Below, in pieces: positions 26,041 through 33,016 of a stretch of 39,875 bases of DNA. Every line of letters begins with the position of its first letter. The first letter of the stretch is position 1. Position numbers and translations under genes: made by a program. Source of the stretch: Streptococcus mitis (GTDB lineage Bacteria > Bacillota > Bacilli > Lactobacillales > Streptococcaceae). The notes beneath the pieces are model-generated. The model did not search any database and had not been told where the DNA came from. It saw nothing but the letters and a program-made list of their open reading frames with translations. The stretch lies in assembly GCF_001579045.1 (NCBI RefSeq), contig NZ_KQ970262.1, positions 432,236 to 472,110 of the forward strand, in the 5' to 3' direction.

Positions 26041-27426
26041 ATGAAACAGCGTGGTAAAAGGATTCGCCCATCTGGTAAAGATTTAGTCTTTCATTTTACG
26101 ATAGCGTCACTCCTGCCTGTTTTCCTGCTGGTTGTCGGACTGTTTCATGTGAAGACAATCCAGCAGATCAACTGGCAGGATTTTAACCTATCACAAGCAG
26201 ATAAGATTGACATTCCCTATTTAATTATCAGTTTCAGTGTCGCAATTCTTATCTGCTTGCTGGTAGCGTTTGTATTCAAACGGGTTCGCTATGATACGGT
26301 TAAACAACTTTACCACCGTCAAAAACTGGCAAAGATGATACTTGAAAACAAGTGGTATGAATCTGAACAGGTCAAAACAGAGGGTTTCTTTAAAGATAGT
26401 GCTGGTCGTACAAAGGAAAAGATAACCTACTTCCCTAAAATGTATTATCGACTTAAAAATGGCTTGATACAGATACGGGTGGAAATCACGCTGGGAAAAT
26501 ATCAAGACCAACTCTTACACTTGGAAAAGAAATTAGAGAGTGGCTTGTACTGTGAGCTGACGGATAAAGAGTTAAAGGATTCCTATGTGGAATATACTTT
26601 GCTCTATGACACCATAGCCAGTCGTATTTCTATTGATGAAGTAGAAGCTAAAGATGGTAAACTTCGCTTAATGAAAAACGTATGGTGGGAATATGATAAG
26701 CTCCCTCATATGTTGATTGCTGGTGGTACAGGTGGCGGTAAAACTTACTTTATACTGACACTGATTGAAGCCTTGCTTCATACAGATTCAAAACTGTATA
26801 TTCTTGACCCGAAAAATGCTGATCTTGCGGACTTAGGTTCTGTGATGGCAAATGTCTACTATAGAAAAGAAGACTTGCTTTCTTGCATTGAAACATTCTA
26901 TGAAGAAATGATGAAACGTAGTGAGGAAATGAAGCAGATGAAGAACTATAAGACTGGCAAAAATTATGCTTACTTAGGTCTCCCGGCACACTTCTTAATC
27001 TTTGATGAATACGTCGCTTTCATGGAAATGCTGGGAACAAAAGAAAACACCGCAGTTATGAATAAGCTGAAACAGATTGTCATGTTAGGTCGTCAAGCTG
27101 GCTTCTTTCTAATACTGGCTTGTCAACGTCCAGACGCAAAATATTTAGGCGACGGAATCCGTGATCAGTTTAATTTCAGAGTGGCTTTAGGTCGTATGTC
27201 TGAAATGGGCTATGGCATGATGTTTGGCAGTGACGTACAAAAGGATTTCTTCTTAAAGCGAATCAAAGGTCGTGGCTATGTTGATGTAGGAACAAGTGTC
27301 ATATCAGAGTTTTATACTCCCCTTGTACCAAAAGGATATGATTTCTTGGAGGAAATTAAAAAGTTATCCAACAGCAGACAGTCCACGCAGGCGACGTGCG
27401 AAGCGGAAGTCGCAGGTGTGGACTGA
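26041..27426 (+). CDS. orf21: Tn916 Orf21, FtsK/SpoIIIE-type coupling protein (TcpA)
   Basis: A 461-residue membrane ATPase that should bring the relaxase-DNA complex to the secretion channel. Two membrane segments lie near residues 16-36 and 59-80. The ATPase domain shows Walker A IAGGTGGGKTYF (about 226-237) and Walker B FLIFDEYVAF (about 318-327). It is homologous to ICEBs1 ConQ and TcpA of pCW3. AGAAAGGAG lies ten bases before the start. The oriT region and orf20 follow. Confidence 0.93.
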   Translation: MKQRGKRIRPSGKDLVFHFTIASLLPVFLLVVGLFHVKTIQQINWQDFNLSQADKIDIPYLIISFSVAILICLLVAFVFKRVRYDTVKQLYHRQKLAKMILENKWYESEQVKTEGFFKDSAGRTKEKITYFPKMYYRLKNGLIQIRVEITLGKYQDQLLHLEKKLESGLYCELTDKELKDSYVEYTLLYDTIASRISIDEVEAKDGKLRLMKNVWWEYDKLPHMLIAGGTGGGKTYFILTLIEALLHTDSKLYILDPKNADLADLGSVMANVYYRKEDLLSCIETFYEEMMKRSEEMKQMKNYKTGKNYAYLGLPAHFLIFDEYVAFMEMLGTKENTAVMNKLKQIVMLGRQAGFFLILACQRPDAKYLGDGIRDQFNFRVALGRMSEMGYGMMFGSDVQKDFFLKRIKGRGYVDVGTSVISEFYTPLVPKGYDFLEEIKKLSNSRQSTQATCEAEVAGVD

Positions 27427-27434
27427 TCTTGCTG

Positions 27435-27530
27435 GCTGGTGTGGCAATAGCCACGCCAGCACTTAACCCCCCGTATCTAACAGGGGGGTACAAATCGACA
27501 GGAAACAGTCAAAAAAACATTAGAAAATCC
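27435..27530 (+). other. Tn916 oriT region
   Basis: Two inverted repeats lie between orf21 and orf20. GCTGGTGTGGC and GCCACGCCAGC (27435-27460) form one. ACCCCCC (27466-27472) and GGGGGGT (27483-27489) form the other. The second, with ten bases between its arms and a CTAACAGGGGGG core, closely resembles the ICEBs1 oriT and is where the Orf20 relaxase is known to nick. This is the origin of transfer and of rolling-circle replication of the excised element. Confidence 0.85.
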
Positions 27531-27559
27531 TTTGGTTACAAGGGATTTACAAAATTTCA

Positions 27560-27600
27560 GCGTATGTCAAATGGGCTTTAAAAGTTGACATACGCCTTTT
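27560..27600 (+). terminator. Terminator/hairpin between oriT and orf20
   Basis: GCGTATGTCAA (27560-27570) and TTGACATACGC (27585-27595) form a perfect 11-bp stem followed by CTTTTT. It would end the orf24-orf21 transcript just before orf20, or act as a strand-specific DNA hairpin near oriT. Confidence 0.75.
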
Positions 27601-27603
27601 TGA

Positions 27604-29022
27604 TTGGAGGGATTTTTACTGAATGAACAAACTTGGTTACAGCATTTAAAAGAAAAACGCTTGGCTTATGGACTATCTCAAAACCGTTTAGCTGTTGCGA
27701 CTGGTATTACAAGGCAGTATCTAAGCGATATTGAAACAGGAAAAGTCAAGCCATCAGAGGATTTACAGCAGTCCCTTTGGGAAGCTCTGGAACGCTTCAA
27801 TCCCGACGCTCCCCTTGAAATGCTGTTTGATTATGTAAGAATTCGCTTTCCGACAACAGACGTACAGCAGGTGGTCGAAAACATCTTACAACTGAAACTG
27901 TCCTATTTTCTTCATGAGGACTATGGTTTCTATTCTTATTCAGAGCATTATGCTTTAGGCGACATATTCGTCCTTTGCTCCCATGAACTGGACAAAGGAG
28001 TTCTGGTGGAATTGAAAGGTCGTGGGTGCAGACAATTTGAAAGCTATCTTCTGGCACAACAAAGAAGCTGGTATGAGTTCTTTATGGACGTTTTGGTGGC
28101 TGGCGGTGTGATGAAACGCCTTGACCTTGCCATTAACGATAAGACAGGGATTTTAAATATCCCTGTACTCACTGAAAAGTGCCAACAGGAAGAATGTATC
28201 TCCGTCTTCCGCAGTTTTAAAAGCTATCGCAGTGGCGAACTGGTACGCAAAGAGGAAAAGGAATGTATGGGAAACACCCTCTATATCGGTTCATTACAAA
28301 GTGAAGTTTATTTCTGTATCTATGAAAAGGACTACGAGCAGTACAAGAAAAATGATATTCCCATTGAAGACGCAGAAGTAAAAAACCGTTTTGAGATTCG
28401 ATTGAAAAATGAGCGTGCCTATTATGCAGTCCGTGATTTACTCGTCTATGACAATCCAGAGCATACCGCCTTTAAAATTATCAATCGGTATATCCGTTTT
28501 GTAGATAAAGACGATTCCAAACCTCGTTCTGATTGGAAACTGAATGAAGAATGGGCTTGGTTTATTGGGAACAATCGTGAACGATTAAAACTAACCACAA
28601 AACCAGAGCCTTACTCCTTCCAAAGGACGCTGAACTGGCTATCTCATCAAGTTGCCCCGACCTTAAAGGTTGCGATTAAACTTGATGAAATCAACCAGAC
28701 GCAGGTTGTAAAAGACATTCTCGACCATGCGAAACTGACAGACCGACACAAGCAGATTTTGAAGCAACAGTCAGTAAAAGAACAGGACGTGATAACAACA
28801 AAAAAAGGATATCTGTCAACCATACCAGTTGACAGATATCCAAAAAAAGATATAATGGGAGATAAGACGGTTCGTGTTCGTGCTGACTTGCACCATATCA
28901 TAAAAATCGAAACAGCAAAGAATGGCGGAAACGTAAAAGAAGTTATGGAAATAAGACTTAGAAGCAAACTTAAGAGTGTGTTGATAGTGCATTATCTTAA
29001 AATTTTGTATAATAGGAATTGA
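27604..29022 (+). CDS. orf20: Tn916 Orf20 relaxase fused to the erm(B) insertion
   Basis: A Rep_trans-type relaxase that nicks oriT and starts rolling-circle replication. Residues 1-55 form an XRE-like helix-turn-helix (LSQNRLAVATGITRQYLSDIETG). The replication-initiation domain follows, with RSWYEFFMDVLVAGGVMKRL and the DLAINDKTG segment. The frame is 472 codons; the first 401 (to VITTKK) equal, as I recall, the full Tn916 protein. Codons 402-472 come from the inserted erm(B) segment, including a KTVRVRADLHHIIKIETAK piece of a small plasmid protein. TTG at 27604 is the usual annotated start; CTG at 27619, seven bases after GGAGGG, is a plausible alternative. Confidence 0.88.
   Translation: MEGFLLNEQTWLQHLKEKRLAYGLSQNRLAVATGITRQYLSDIETGKVKPSEDLQQSLWEALERFNPDAPLEMLFDYVRIRFPTTDVQQVVENILQLKLSYFLHEDYGFYSYSEHYALGDIFVLCSHELDKGVLVELKGRGCRQFESYLLAQQRSWYEFFMDVLVAGGVMKRLDLAINDKTGILNIPVLTEKCQQEECISVFRSFKSYRSGELVRKEEKECMGNTLYIGSLQSEVYFCIYEKDYEQYKKNDIPIEDAEVKNRFEIRLKNERAYYAVRDLLVYDNPEHTAFKIINRYIRFVDKDDSKPRSDWKLNEEWAWFIGNNRERLKLTTKPEPYSFQRTLNWLSHQVAPTLKVAIKLDEINQTQVVKDILDHAKLTDRHKQILKQQSVKEQDVITTKKGYLSTIPVDRYPKKDIMGDKTVRVRADLHHIIKIETAKNGGNVKEVMEIRLRSKLKSVLIVHYLKILYNRN
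28807..28841. repeat. 35-bp hairpin palindrome, left copy
   Basis: Arms GGATATCTGTCAAC (28807-28820) and GTTGACAGATATCC (28828-28841) enclose CATACCA. Twenty-seven of its bases recur in inverted orientation at 30209-30235. It marks the left junction of the erm(B) insertion. Confidence 0.85.
28981..29013 (+). promoter_or_regulatory. Promoter of erm(B)
   Basis: TATAAT at 29008-29013 is a strong -10, 58 bp before the leader peptide. TTGATA at 28981-28986 is 21 bp away, longer than ideal, so the -35 is uncertain. The promoter lies inside the orf20 fusion frame. Confidence 0.6.
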
Positions 29023-29070
29023 AGTTAAATTAGATGCTAAAAATTTGTAATTAAGAAGGAGGGATTCGTC

Positions 29071-29154
29071 ATGTTGGTATTCCAAATGCGTAATGTAGAT
29101 AAAACATCTACTGTTTTGAAACAGACTAAAAACAGTGATTACGCAGATAAATAA
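29071..29154 (+). CDS. ermBL: erm(B) leader peptide
   Basis: A 27-residue leader beginning MLVFQMRNVDKTSTV. Macrolides stall the ribosome here (in known ermBL at the RNVDK segment), which changes the mRNA fold and frees the erm(B) start. AAGGAGGG lies eight bases before the ATG. The leader is complete, without the deletions that make expression constitutive, so inducible resistance is expected. Positions 29155-29278 form the attenuator stems. Confidence 0.9.
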   Translation: MLVFQMRNVDKTSTVLKQTKNSDYADK

Positions 29155-29278
29155 ATACGTTAGATTAATTCCTACCAGTGACTAATCTTATGACTTTTTA
29201 AACAGATAACTAAAATTACAAACAAATCGTTTAACTTCTGTATTTGTTTATAGATGTAATCACTTCAGGAGAGATTAC

Positions 29279-30016
29279 ATGAACAAAAATATAAAATATT
29301 CTCAAAACTTTTTAACGAGTGAAAAAGTACTCAACCAAATAATAAAACAATTGAATTTAAAAGAAACCGATACCGTTTACGAAATTGGAACAGGTAAAGG
29401 GCATTTAACGACGAAACTGGCTAAAATAAGTAAACAGGTAACGTCTATTGAATTAGACAGTCATCTATTCAACTTATCGTCAGAAAAATTAAAACTGAAT
29501 ACTCGTGTCACTTTAATTCACCAAGATATTCTACAGTTTCAATTCCCTAACAAACAGAGGTATAAAATTGTTGGGAATATTCCTTACCATTTAAGCACAC
29601 AAATTATTAAAAAAGTGGTTTTTGAAAGCCGTGCGTCTGACATCTATCTGATTGTTGAAGAAGGATTCTACAAGCGTACCTTGGATATTCACCGAACACT
29701 AGGGTTGCTCTTGCACACTCAAGTCTCGATTCAGCAATTGCTTAAGCTGCCAGCGGAATGCTTTCATCCTAAACCAAAAGTAAACAGTGTCTTAATAAAA
29801 CTTACCCGCCATACCACAGATGTTCCAGATAAATATTGGAAGCTATATACGTACTTTGTTTCAAAATGGGTCAATCGAGAATATCGTCAACTGTTTACTA
29901 AAAATCAGTTTCATCAAGCAATGAAACACGCCAAAGTAAACAATTTAAGTACCATTACTTATGAGCAAGTATTGTCTATTTTTAATAGTTATCTATTATT
30001 TAACGGGAGGAAATAA
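29279..30016 (+). CDS. erm(B): 23S rRNA (adenine-N6)-dimethyltransferase Erm(B)
   Basis: A 245-residue enzyme that dimethylates A2058 of 23S rRNA and gives macrolide-lincosamide-streptogramin B resistance. SAM-binding motif [10 protein letters not shown] lies near 36-45, the DSHLF segment near 60, and the catalytic NIPYHLS motif near 100-106. Length is full and no frameshift is seen. CAGGAGAGAT lies before the start. It is controlled by the upstream leader and probably ends at the hairpin at 30236-30273. Confidence 0.98.
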   Translation: MNKNIKYSQNFLTSEKVLNQIIKQLNLKETDTVYEIGTGKGHLTTKLAKISKQVTSIELDSHLFNLSSEKLKLNTRVTLIHQDILQFQFPNKQRYKIVGNIPYHLSTQIIKKVVFESRASDIYLIVEEGFYKRTLDIHRTLGLLLHTQVSIQQLLKLPAECFHPKPKVNSVLIKLTRHTTDVPDKYWKLYTYFVSKWVNREYRQLFTKNQFHQAMKHAKVNNLSTITYEQVLSIFNSYLLFNGRK

Positions 30017-30020
30017 TTCT

Positions 30021-30152
30021 ATGAGTCGCTTTTTTAAATTTGGAAAGTTACACGTTACTAAAGGGAATGGAGATAAATTATTAGATATACTACTGACAGC
30101 TTCCAAGAAGCTAAAGAGGTCCCTAGCGCCTACGGGGAATTTGTATCGATAA
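30021..30152 (+). CDS. 43-residue ORF following erm(B)
   Basis: A 43-codon ORF beginning MSRFFKFGKLHVTKGNGDKL. GGGAGG lies nine bases before the ATG, four bases after the erm(B) stop, so translation is likely coupled. The ORF regularly accompanies erm(B) in inc18-plasmid-derived segments. It is basic and has no recognised domain. Its last 35 bases form the left arm of a long hairpin. Confidence 0.6.
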   Translation: MSRFFKFGKLHVTKGNGDKLLDILLTASKKLKRSLAPTGNLYR

Positions 30153-30184
30153 GGGGTACAAATTCCCACTAAGCGCTCGGGACC
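30118..30184. repeat. Long imperfect hairpin downstream of erm(B)
   Basis: Nested arms pair: GGTCCC (30118-30123) with GGGACC (30179-30184), AGCGC (30125-30129) with GCGCT (30173-30177), and GGGAATTTGTA (30135-30145) with TACAAATTCCC (30157-30167). It has no T-run, so it looks like a plasmid-derived DNA structure rather than a terminator. Confidence 0.75.
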
Positions 30185-30208
30185 CCTTGTAGGAAAATGT
30201 CCTAAGTG

Positions 30209-30235
30209 GGATATCTGTCAACTGGTATGGTTGAC
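30209..30235. repeat. 27-bp inverted copy of the left erm(B) junction palindrome
   Basis: It reads GGATATCTGTCAAC then TGGTATG then GTTGAC, the reverse complement of 28815-28841. The pair flanks a 1.4-kb block containing erm(B). Confidence 0.85.
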
Positions 30236-30273
30236 TAAAAATACTTCCTACGAAAATGTAGGGGGTATTTTTT
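30236..30273. terminator. Terminator between erm(B) and the ISL3 transposase
   Basis: AAATAC-TT-CCTAC pairs with GTAGG-GG-GTATTT across GAAAAT and is followed by seven T residues on the plus strand. It ends the erm(B) transcript and can also work for the convergent transposase. Confidence 0.85.
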
Positions 30274-31520
30274 TACGAAAAAATACAATCGATTCTTAAA
30301 AAGAAAAATTTTTGATTGGCAAAACCATAACAAGTTCGTTTTAGGGTTTTGATTTTGCGATTGATGCCTTCTAAAGGACCATTAGAGTATTCAAATTTAG
30401 CGCTATTTAAGACATATTTTCTGTTTTGACGAAGGGTTTGAATAGCAGTATCCATTTCTGTATTGGTTTTTTGGTAGTCTAAGATGGTTGACTCTAGTAA
30501 TTCACTATTGCGCTCGTTTAGGGCTTTCGTGATATCTTGGTAAGTTTGGTATACTTCAGCGAACTTGGAAAATTTACTAGTAATGAGATCAACAGCATTT
30601 TGGCGAGTCATATATTGTTTAACGCCGCGAAGAAAAACTACTTCTTCAGGGTGAAGATCTTCAGCTTTTTTATGGAATAGCTTCCAATGTGACTTCATAA
30701 TTTTATATTCTTGGCTCTGTTTATCAAGTTGCTTTAGGATAGAGATACGACAATTGTCCAAAGCGCGACCAGCTAATTGTACAAGGTGGAAGCGATCAAT
30801 AATGATATTGGCATTAGGGAAAAGGCGATAGATAAAACTTTGATATTGAGCATTTAAATCAATTACAACTGATTGAACGCATTCGCGTTCGGCTTTTGAA
30901 TAACGACTTTCAAAATAATCAACAATGGTAGGTGATAGACGATCCTGTAACTTTGTGACAATTTGGTGGGTTTCAGCGTCACAACAGATAAAGGACATCA
31001 CAGACTTAATTGAACGAAACTCGTCAAAACATAGATGCTTAGGCAACTTAGCCACACGATAGTGTGGTTCCATGCGCTCTAAGATTGTTCGACGAACACT
31101 GCTAGGAGAGCAGTGACACATTTCAGCAATAAGCTGACCAGATAAGCCTTTACGAGCTAAAAGCATGATTTGATTTTTGAGATCACTGGATAAGGTTTGA
31201 TTTTCTTTGGTTAAATTAGTAATAGCACCAAAAGTAGTATGGCATGATTTACATTTATAGCGTTGTTTACGAAGCTCTAGTTCATATCTTCTCCCATTTA
31301 AACTTGCCAGTCGTACATGAGTTTTGCGAAAGCCATCCTTATTAACTGTGGGAAAGCCACAGTTACGACAACGATTAATCGGATAAGAAAGAGTAGCTGT
31401 TATTAGCGTTATATACTCTTTAACAGAATCGTTGTTGTGTTCAGCTTCTTCAACAGAAATAATTTTAATATTTTTATCTTTAATTCCAAGAATATTTAGG
31501 ATAGAATCATTATGGGACAT
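30273..31520 (-). CDS. ISL3-family transposase
   Basis: A 415-residue transposase. An N-terminal zinc-finger-like region shows paired cysteines (CRNCGFPT near 48 and CKSCHTTF near 93), followed by helix-turn-helix LSGQLIAEMCHCSPSSVRR. DDE acidic residues are recognisable in VVIDLNAQYQSF, NIIIDRFHLVQ and SNGPLEGINRKIK. The length is near normal for ISL3 proteins, but the last residues (FFFLRIDCIFS) run straight into a terminator hairpin, so the extreme C-terminus may be altered. GAAGG precedes the start. No convincing IS end repeats were seen, so it may no longer be an autonomous IS. Confidence 0.85.
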   Translation of the reverse strand: MSHNDSILNILGIKDKNIKIISVEEAEHNNDSVKEYITLITATLSYPINRCRNCGFPTVNKDGFRKTHVRLASLNGRRYELELRKQRYKCKSCHTTFGAITNLTKENQTLSSDLKNQIMLLARKGLSGQLIAEMCHCSPSSVRRTILERMEPHYRVAKLPKHLCFDEFRSIKSVMSFICCDAETHQIVTKLQDRLSPTIVDYFESRYSKAERECVQSVVIDLNAQYQSFIYRLFPNANIIIDRFHLVQLAGRALDNCRISILKQLDKQSQEYKIMKSHWKLFHKKAEDLHPEEVVFLRGVKQYMTRQNAVDLITSKFSKFAEVYQTYQDITKALNERNSELLESTILDYQKTNTEMDTAIQTLRQNRKYVLNSAKFEYSNGPLEGINRKIKTLKRTCYGFANQKFFFLRIDCIFS

Positions 31521-31568
31521 TTGTTTAACCTTCTTTCATGATTTTTGTGGTGAATTGATTGTATAACG

Positions 31569-31596
31569 AGGGGACAGCAAATGTCCTCTTTTTTGT
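31569..31596 (+). terminator. Terminator upstream of orf19
   Basis: AGGGGACA (31570-31577) pairs with TGTCCTCT (31583-31590) with one G-U pair, followed by a T-run. A second hairpin, TCTGGCATGGA with TCCATACCAGA (31607-31635), lies just after it. Confidence 0.7.
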
Positions 31597-31699
31597 ATAA
31601 AAAAATCTGGCATGGAATCTCTATCCATACCAGAAAGTGTATACCCCAAAAAAATAACTCAAATACAAATTCATTGAATATAGAGAGGAGAACATTTTT

Positions 31700-31921
31700 A
31701 TGAATTTTGGACAAAACCTTTATAACTGGTTTCTATCAAACGCTCAATCACTGGTGCTTTTAGCAATCGTTGTGATTGGCTTGTATCTTGGCTTCAAGCG
31801 TGAGTTTAGCAAACTGATTGGCTTTTTAATTATTGCGATTATTGCGGTTGGCTTAGTCTTCAACGCTGCTGGAGTAAAAGACATTTTACTAGAGCTATTC
31901 AATCGCATTATTGGTGCTTAA
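31700..31921 (+). CDS. orf19: Tn916 Orf19, small TcpD-like membrane protein
   Basis: A 73-residue protein with two membrane segments (about residues 14-31 and 37-54). The size and layout fit the TcpD/small-channel proteins of the Tn916 transfer machine. GAGAGGAG lies ten bases before the ATG. It is the first transfer gene after the erm(B) insertion. Confidence 0.85.
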   Translation: MNFGQNLYNWFLSNAQSLVLLAIVVIGLYLGFKREFSKLIGFLIIAIIAVGLVFNAAGVKDILLELFNRIIGA

Positions 31922-32037
31922 ATAAAACCGTTCTTTTGTGGAATATAAGTGGTTTTCTTATGTTCCGCAAAGGAATGGTACACCAAACGAAGTGCGGTAG
32001 GGATTTTTGAATCTCTACAAAGAAAGGACGTGAATAT

Positions 32038-32535
32038 ATGGACGATATGCAAGTCTATATTGCGAATTTAGGCAAATACAATGAGGGCGAATTGGTCGGT
32101 GCGTGGTTTACCTTTCCCATTGACTTTGAGGAAGTCAAAGAGAAAATCGGCTTGAATGATGAATATGAGGAATACGCCATTCATGACTACGAGTTACCCT
32201 TTACGGTTGACGAATACACTTCCATTGGCGAACTCAATCGACTATGGGAAATGGTATCGGAATTACCCGAAGAATTACAATCGGAGCTATCTGCTCTGCT
32301 CACTCATTTTTCAAGCATTGAAGAACTAAGCGAACATCAAGAGGATATTATCATTCATTCCGATTGTGATGATATGTATGACGTGGCACGCTACTACATT
32401 GAAGAAACGGGTGCTTTAGGCGAAGTACCAGCTAGTCTTCAAAACTATATTGATTATCAAGCCTATGGTCGGGATTTAGACCTTTCAGGAACGTTTATCT
32501 CAACCAATCATGGGATTTTTGAAATCGTCTATTAA
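32038..32535 (+). CDS. ardA: Tn916 Orf18, ArdA antirestriction protein
   Basis: A 165-residue, very acidic DNA-mimic protein that blocks type I restriction enzymes when the element enters a new host. It begins MDDMQVYIANLGKYNEGELVG and keeps the acidic YEEYAIHDYELPF segment of the ArdA family. AGAAAGGA lies eight bases before the start. The 116 bp upstream (31922-32037) contain only leader sequence. Confidence 0.95.
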   Translation: MDDMQVYIANLGKYNEGELVGAWFTFPIDFEEVKEKIGLNDEYEEYAIHDYELPFTVDEYTSIGELNRLWEMVSELPEELQSELSALLTHFSSIEELSEHQEDIIIHSDCDDMYDVARYYIEETGALGEVPASLQNYIDYQAYGRDLDLSGTFISTNHGIFEIVY

Positions 32536-32623
32536 ATCTGTCGGTACATTACTACTGGCAGATTTTCTATTTTACGGGGTGGCTCAATCAGCTACCCCTA
32601 TTTTTTATGAAAGGATTGATTAC

Positions 32624-33016
32624 ATGAAGAAAATACGAAGCTATACCAGTATCTGGTCTGTGGAAAAGGTACTGTATTCTATCAATGATTTTAGACTTCC
32701 GTTTCCCATAACCTTTACGCAAATGACATGGTTTGTCGTGTCACTCTTTGCAGTGATGATACTTGGCAACTTGCCCCCTCTTTCCATGATAGAGGGAGCA
32801 TTTCTCAAATACTTTGGGATTCCTGTGGCTTTCACATGGTTTATGTCTACAAAAACTTTTGATGGTAAAAAGCCTTATGGATTTTTGAAGTCTGTCATTG
32901 CTTATGCACTGCGACCAAAGCTGACCTATGCAGGAAAAAAAGTAACGCTTGGCAGAAACCAGCCACAAGAAGCCATTACAGCAGTTAGGAGTGAATTTTA
33001 TGGCATATCCAATTAA
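32624..33016 (+). CDS. orf17: Tn916 Orf17, TcpE-family conjugation protein
   Basis: A 130-residue membrane protein with two hydrophobic segments (about 36-54 and 62-78). It begins MKKIRSYTSIWSVEKVLYSI. The start at 32624 is chosen for AAAGGA nine bases upstream; longer in-frame readings reach into ardA. It is a TcpE-like part of the secretion channel. It overlaps orf16 by 17 bp. Confidence 0.88.
   Translation: MKKIRSYTSIWSVEKVLYSINDFRLPFPITFTQMTWFVVSLFAVMILGNLPPLSMIEGAFLKYFGIPVAFTWFMSTKTFDGKKPYGFLKSVIAYALRPKLTYAGKKVTLGRNQPQEAITAVRSEFYGISN

Larger units (their letters stand above)
28807..31600. mobile_element. erm(B)-carrying insertion in Tn916 orf20/orf19 interval
   Basis: Foreign DNA begins directly after orf20 codon 401 and ends somewhere between 31521 and 31690, before orf19. 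It carries a plasmid-like ORF fragment, the erm(B) leader, erm(B), a 43-residue ORF and an ISL3-family transposase on the other strand. About 2.8 kb at this place fits the erm(B) segment of Tn6002 as I recall it. The exact right junction was not found because no terminal repeat is evident. Confidence 0.75.

Noticed and set aside
30273-31600. A complete ISL3-family insertion sequence with terminal inverted repeats
   Set aside because: The transposase is near full length, but no matching end repeats or target duplication could be found on either side.
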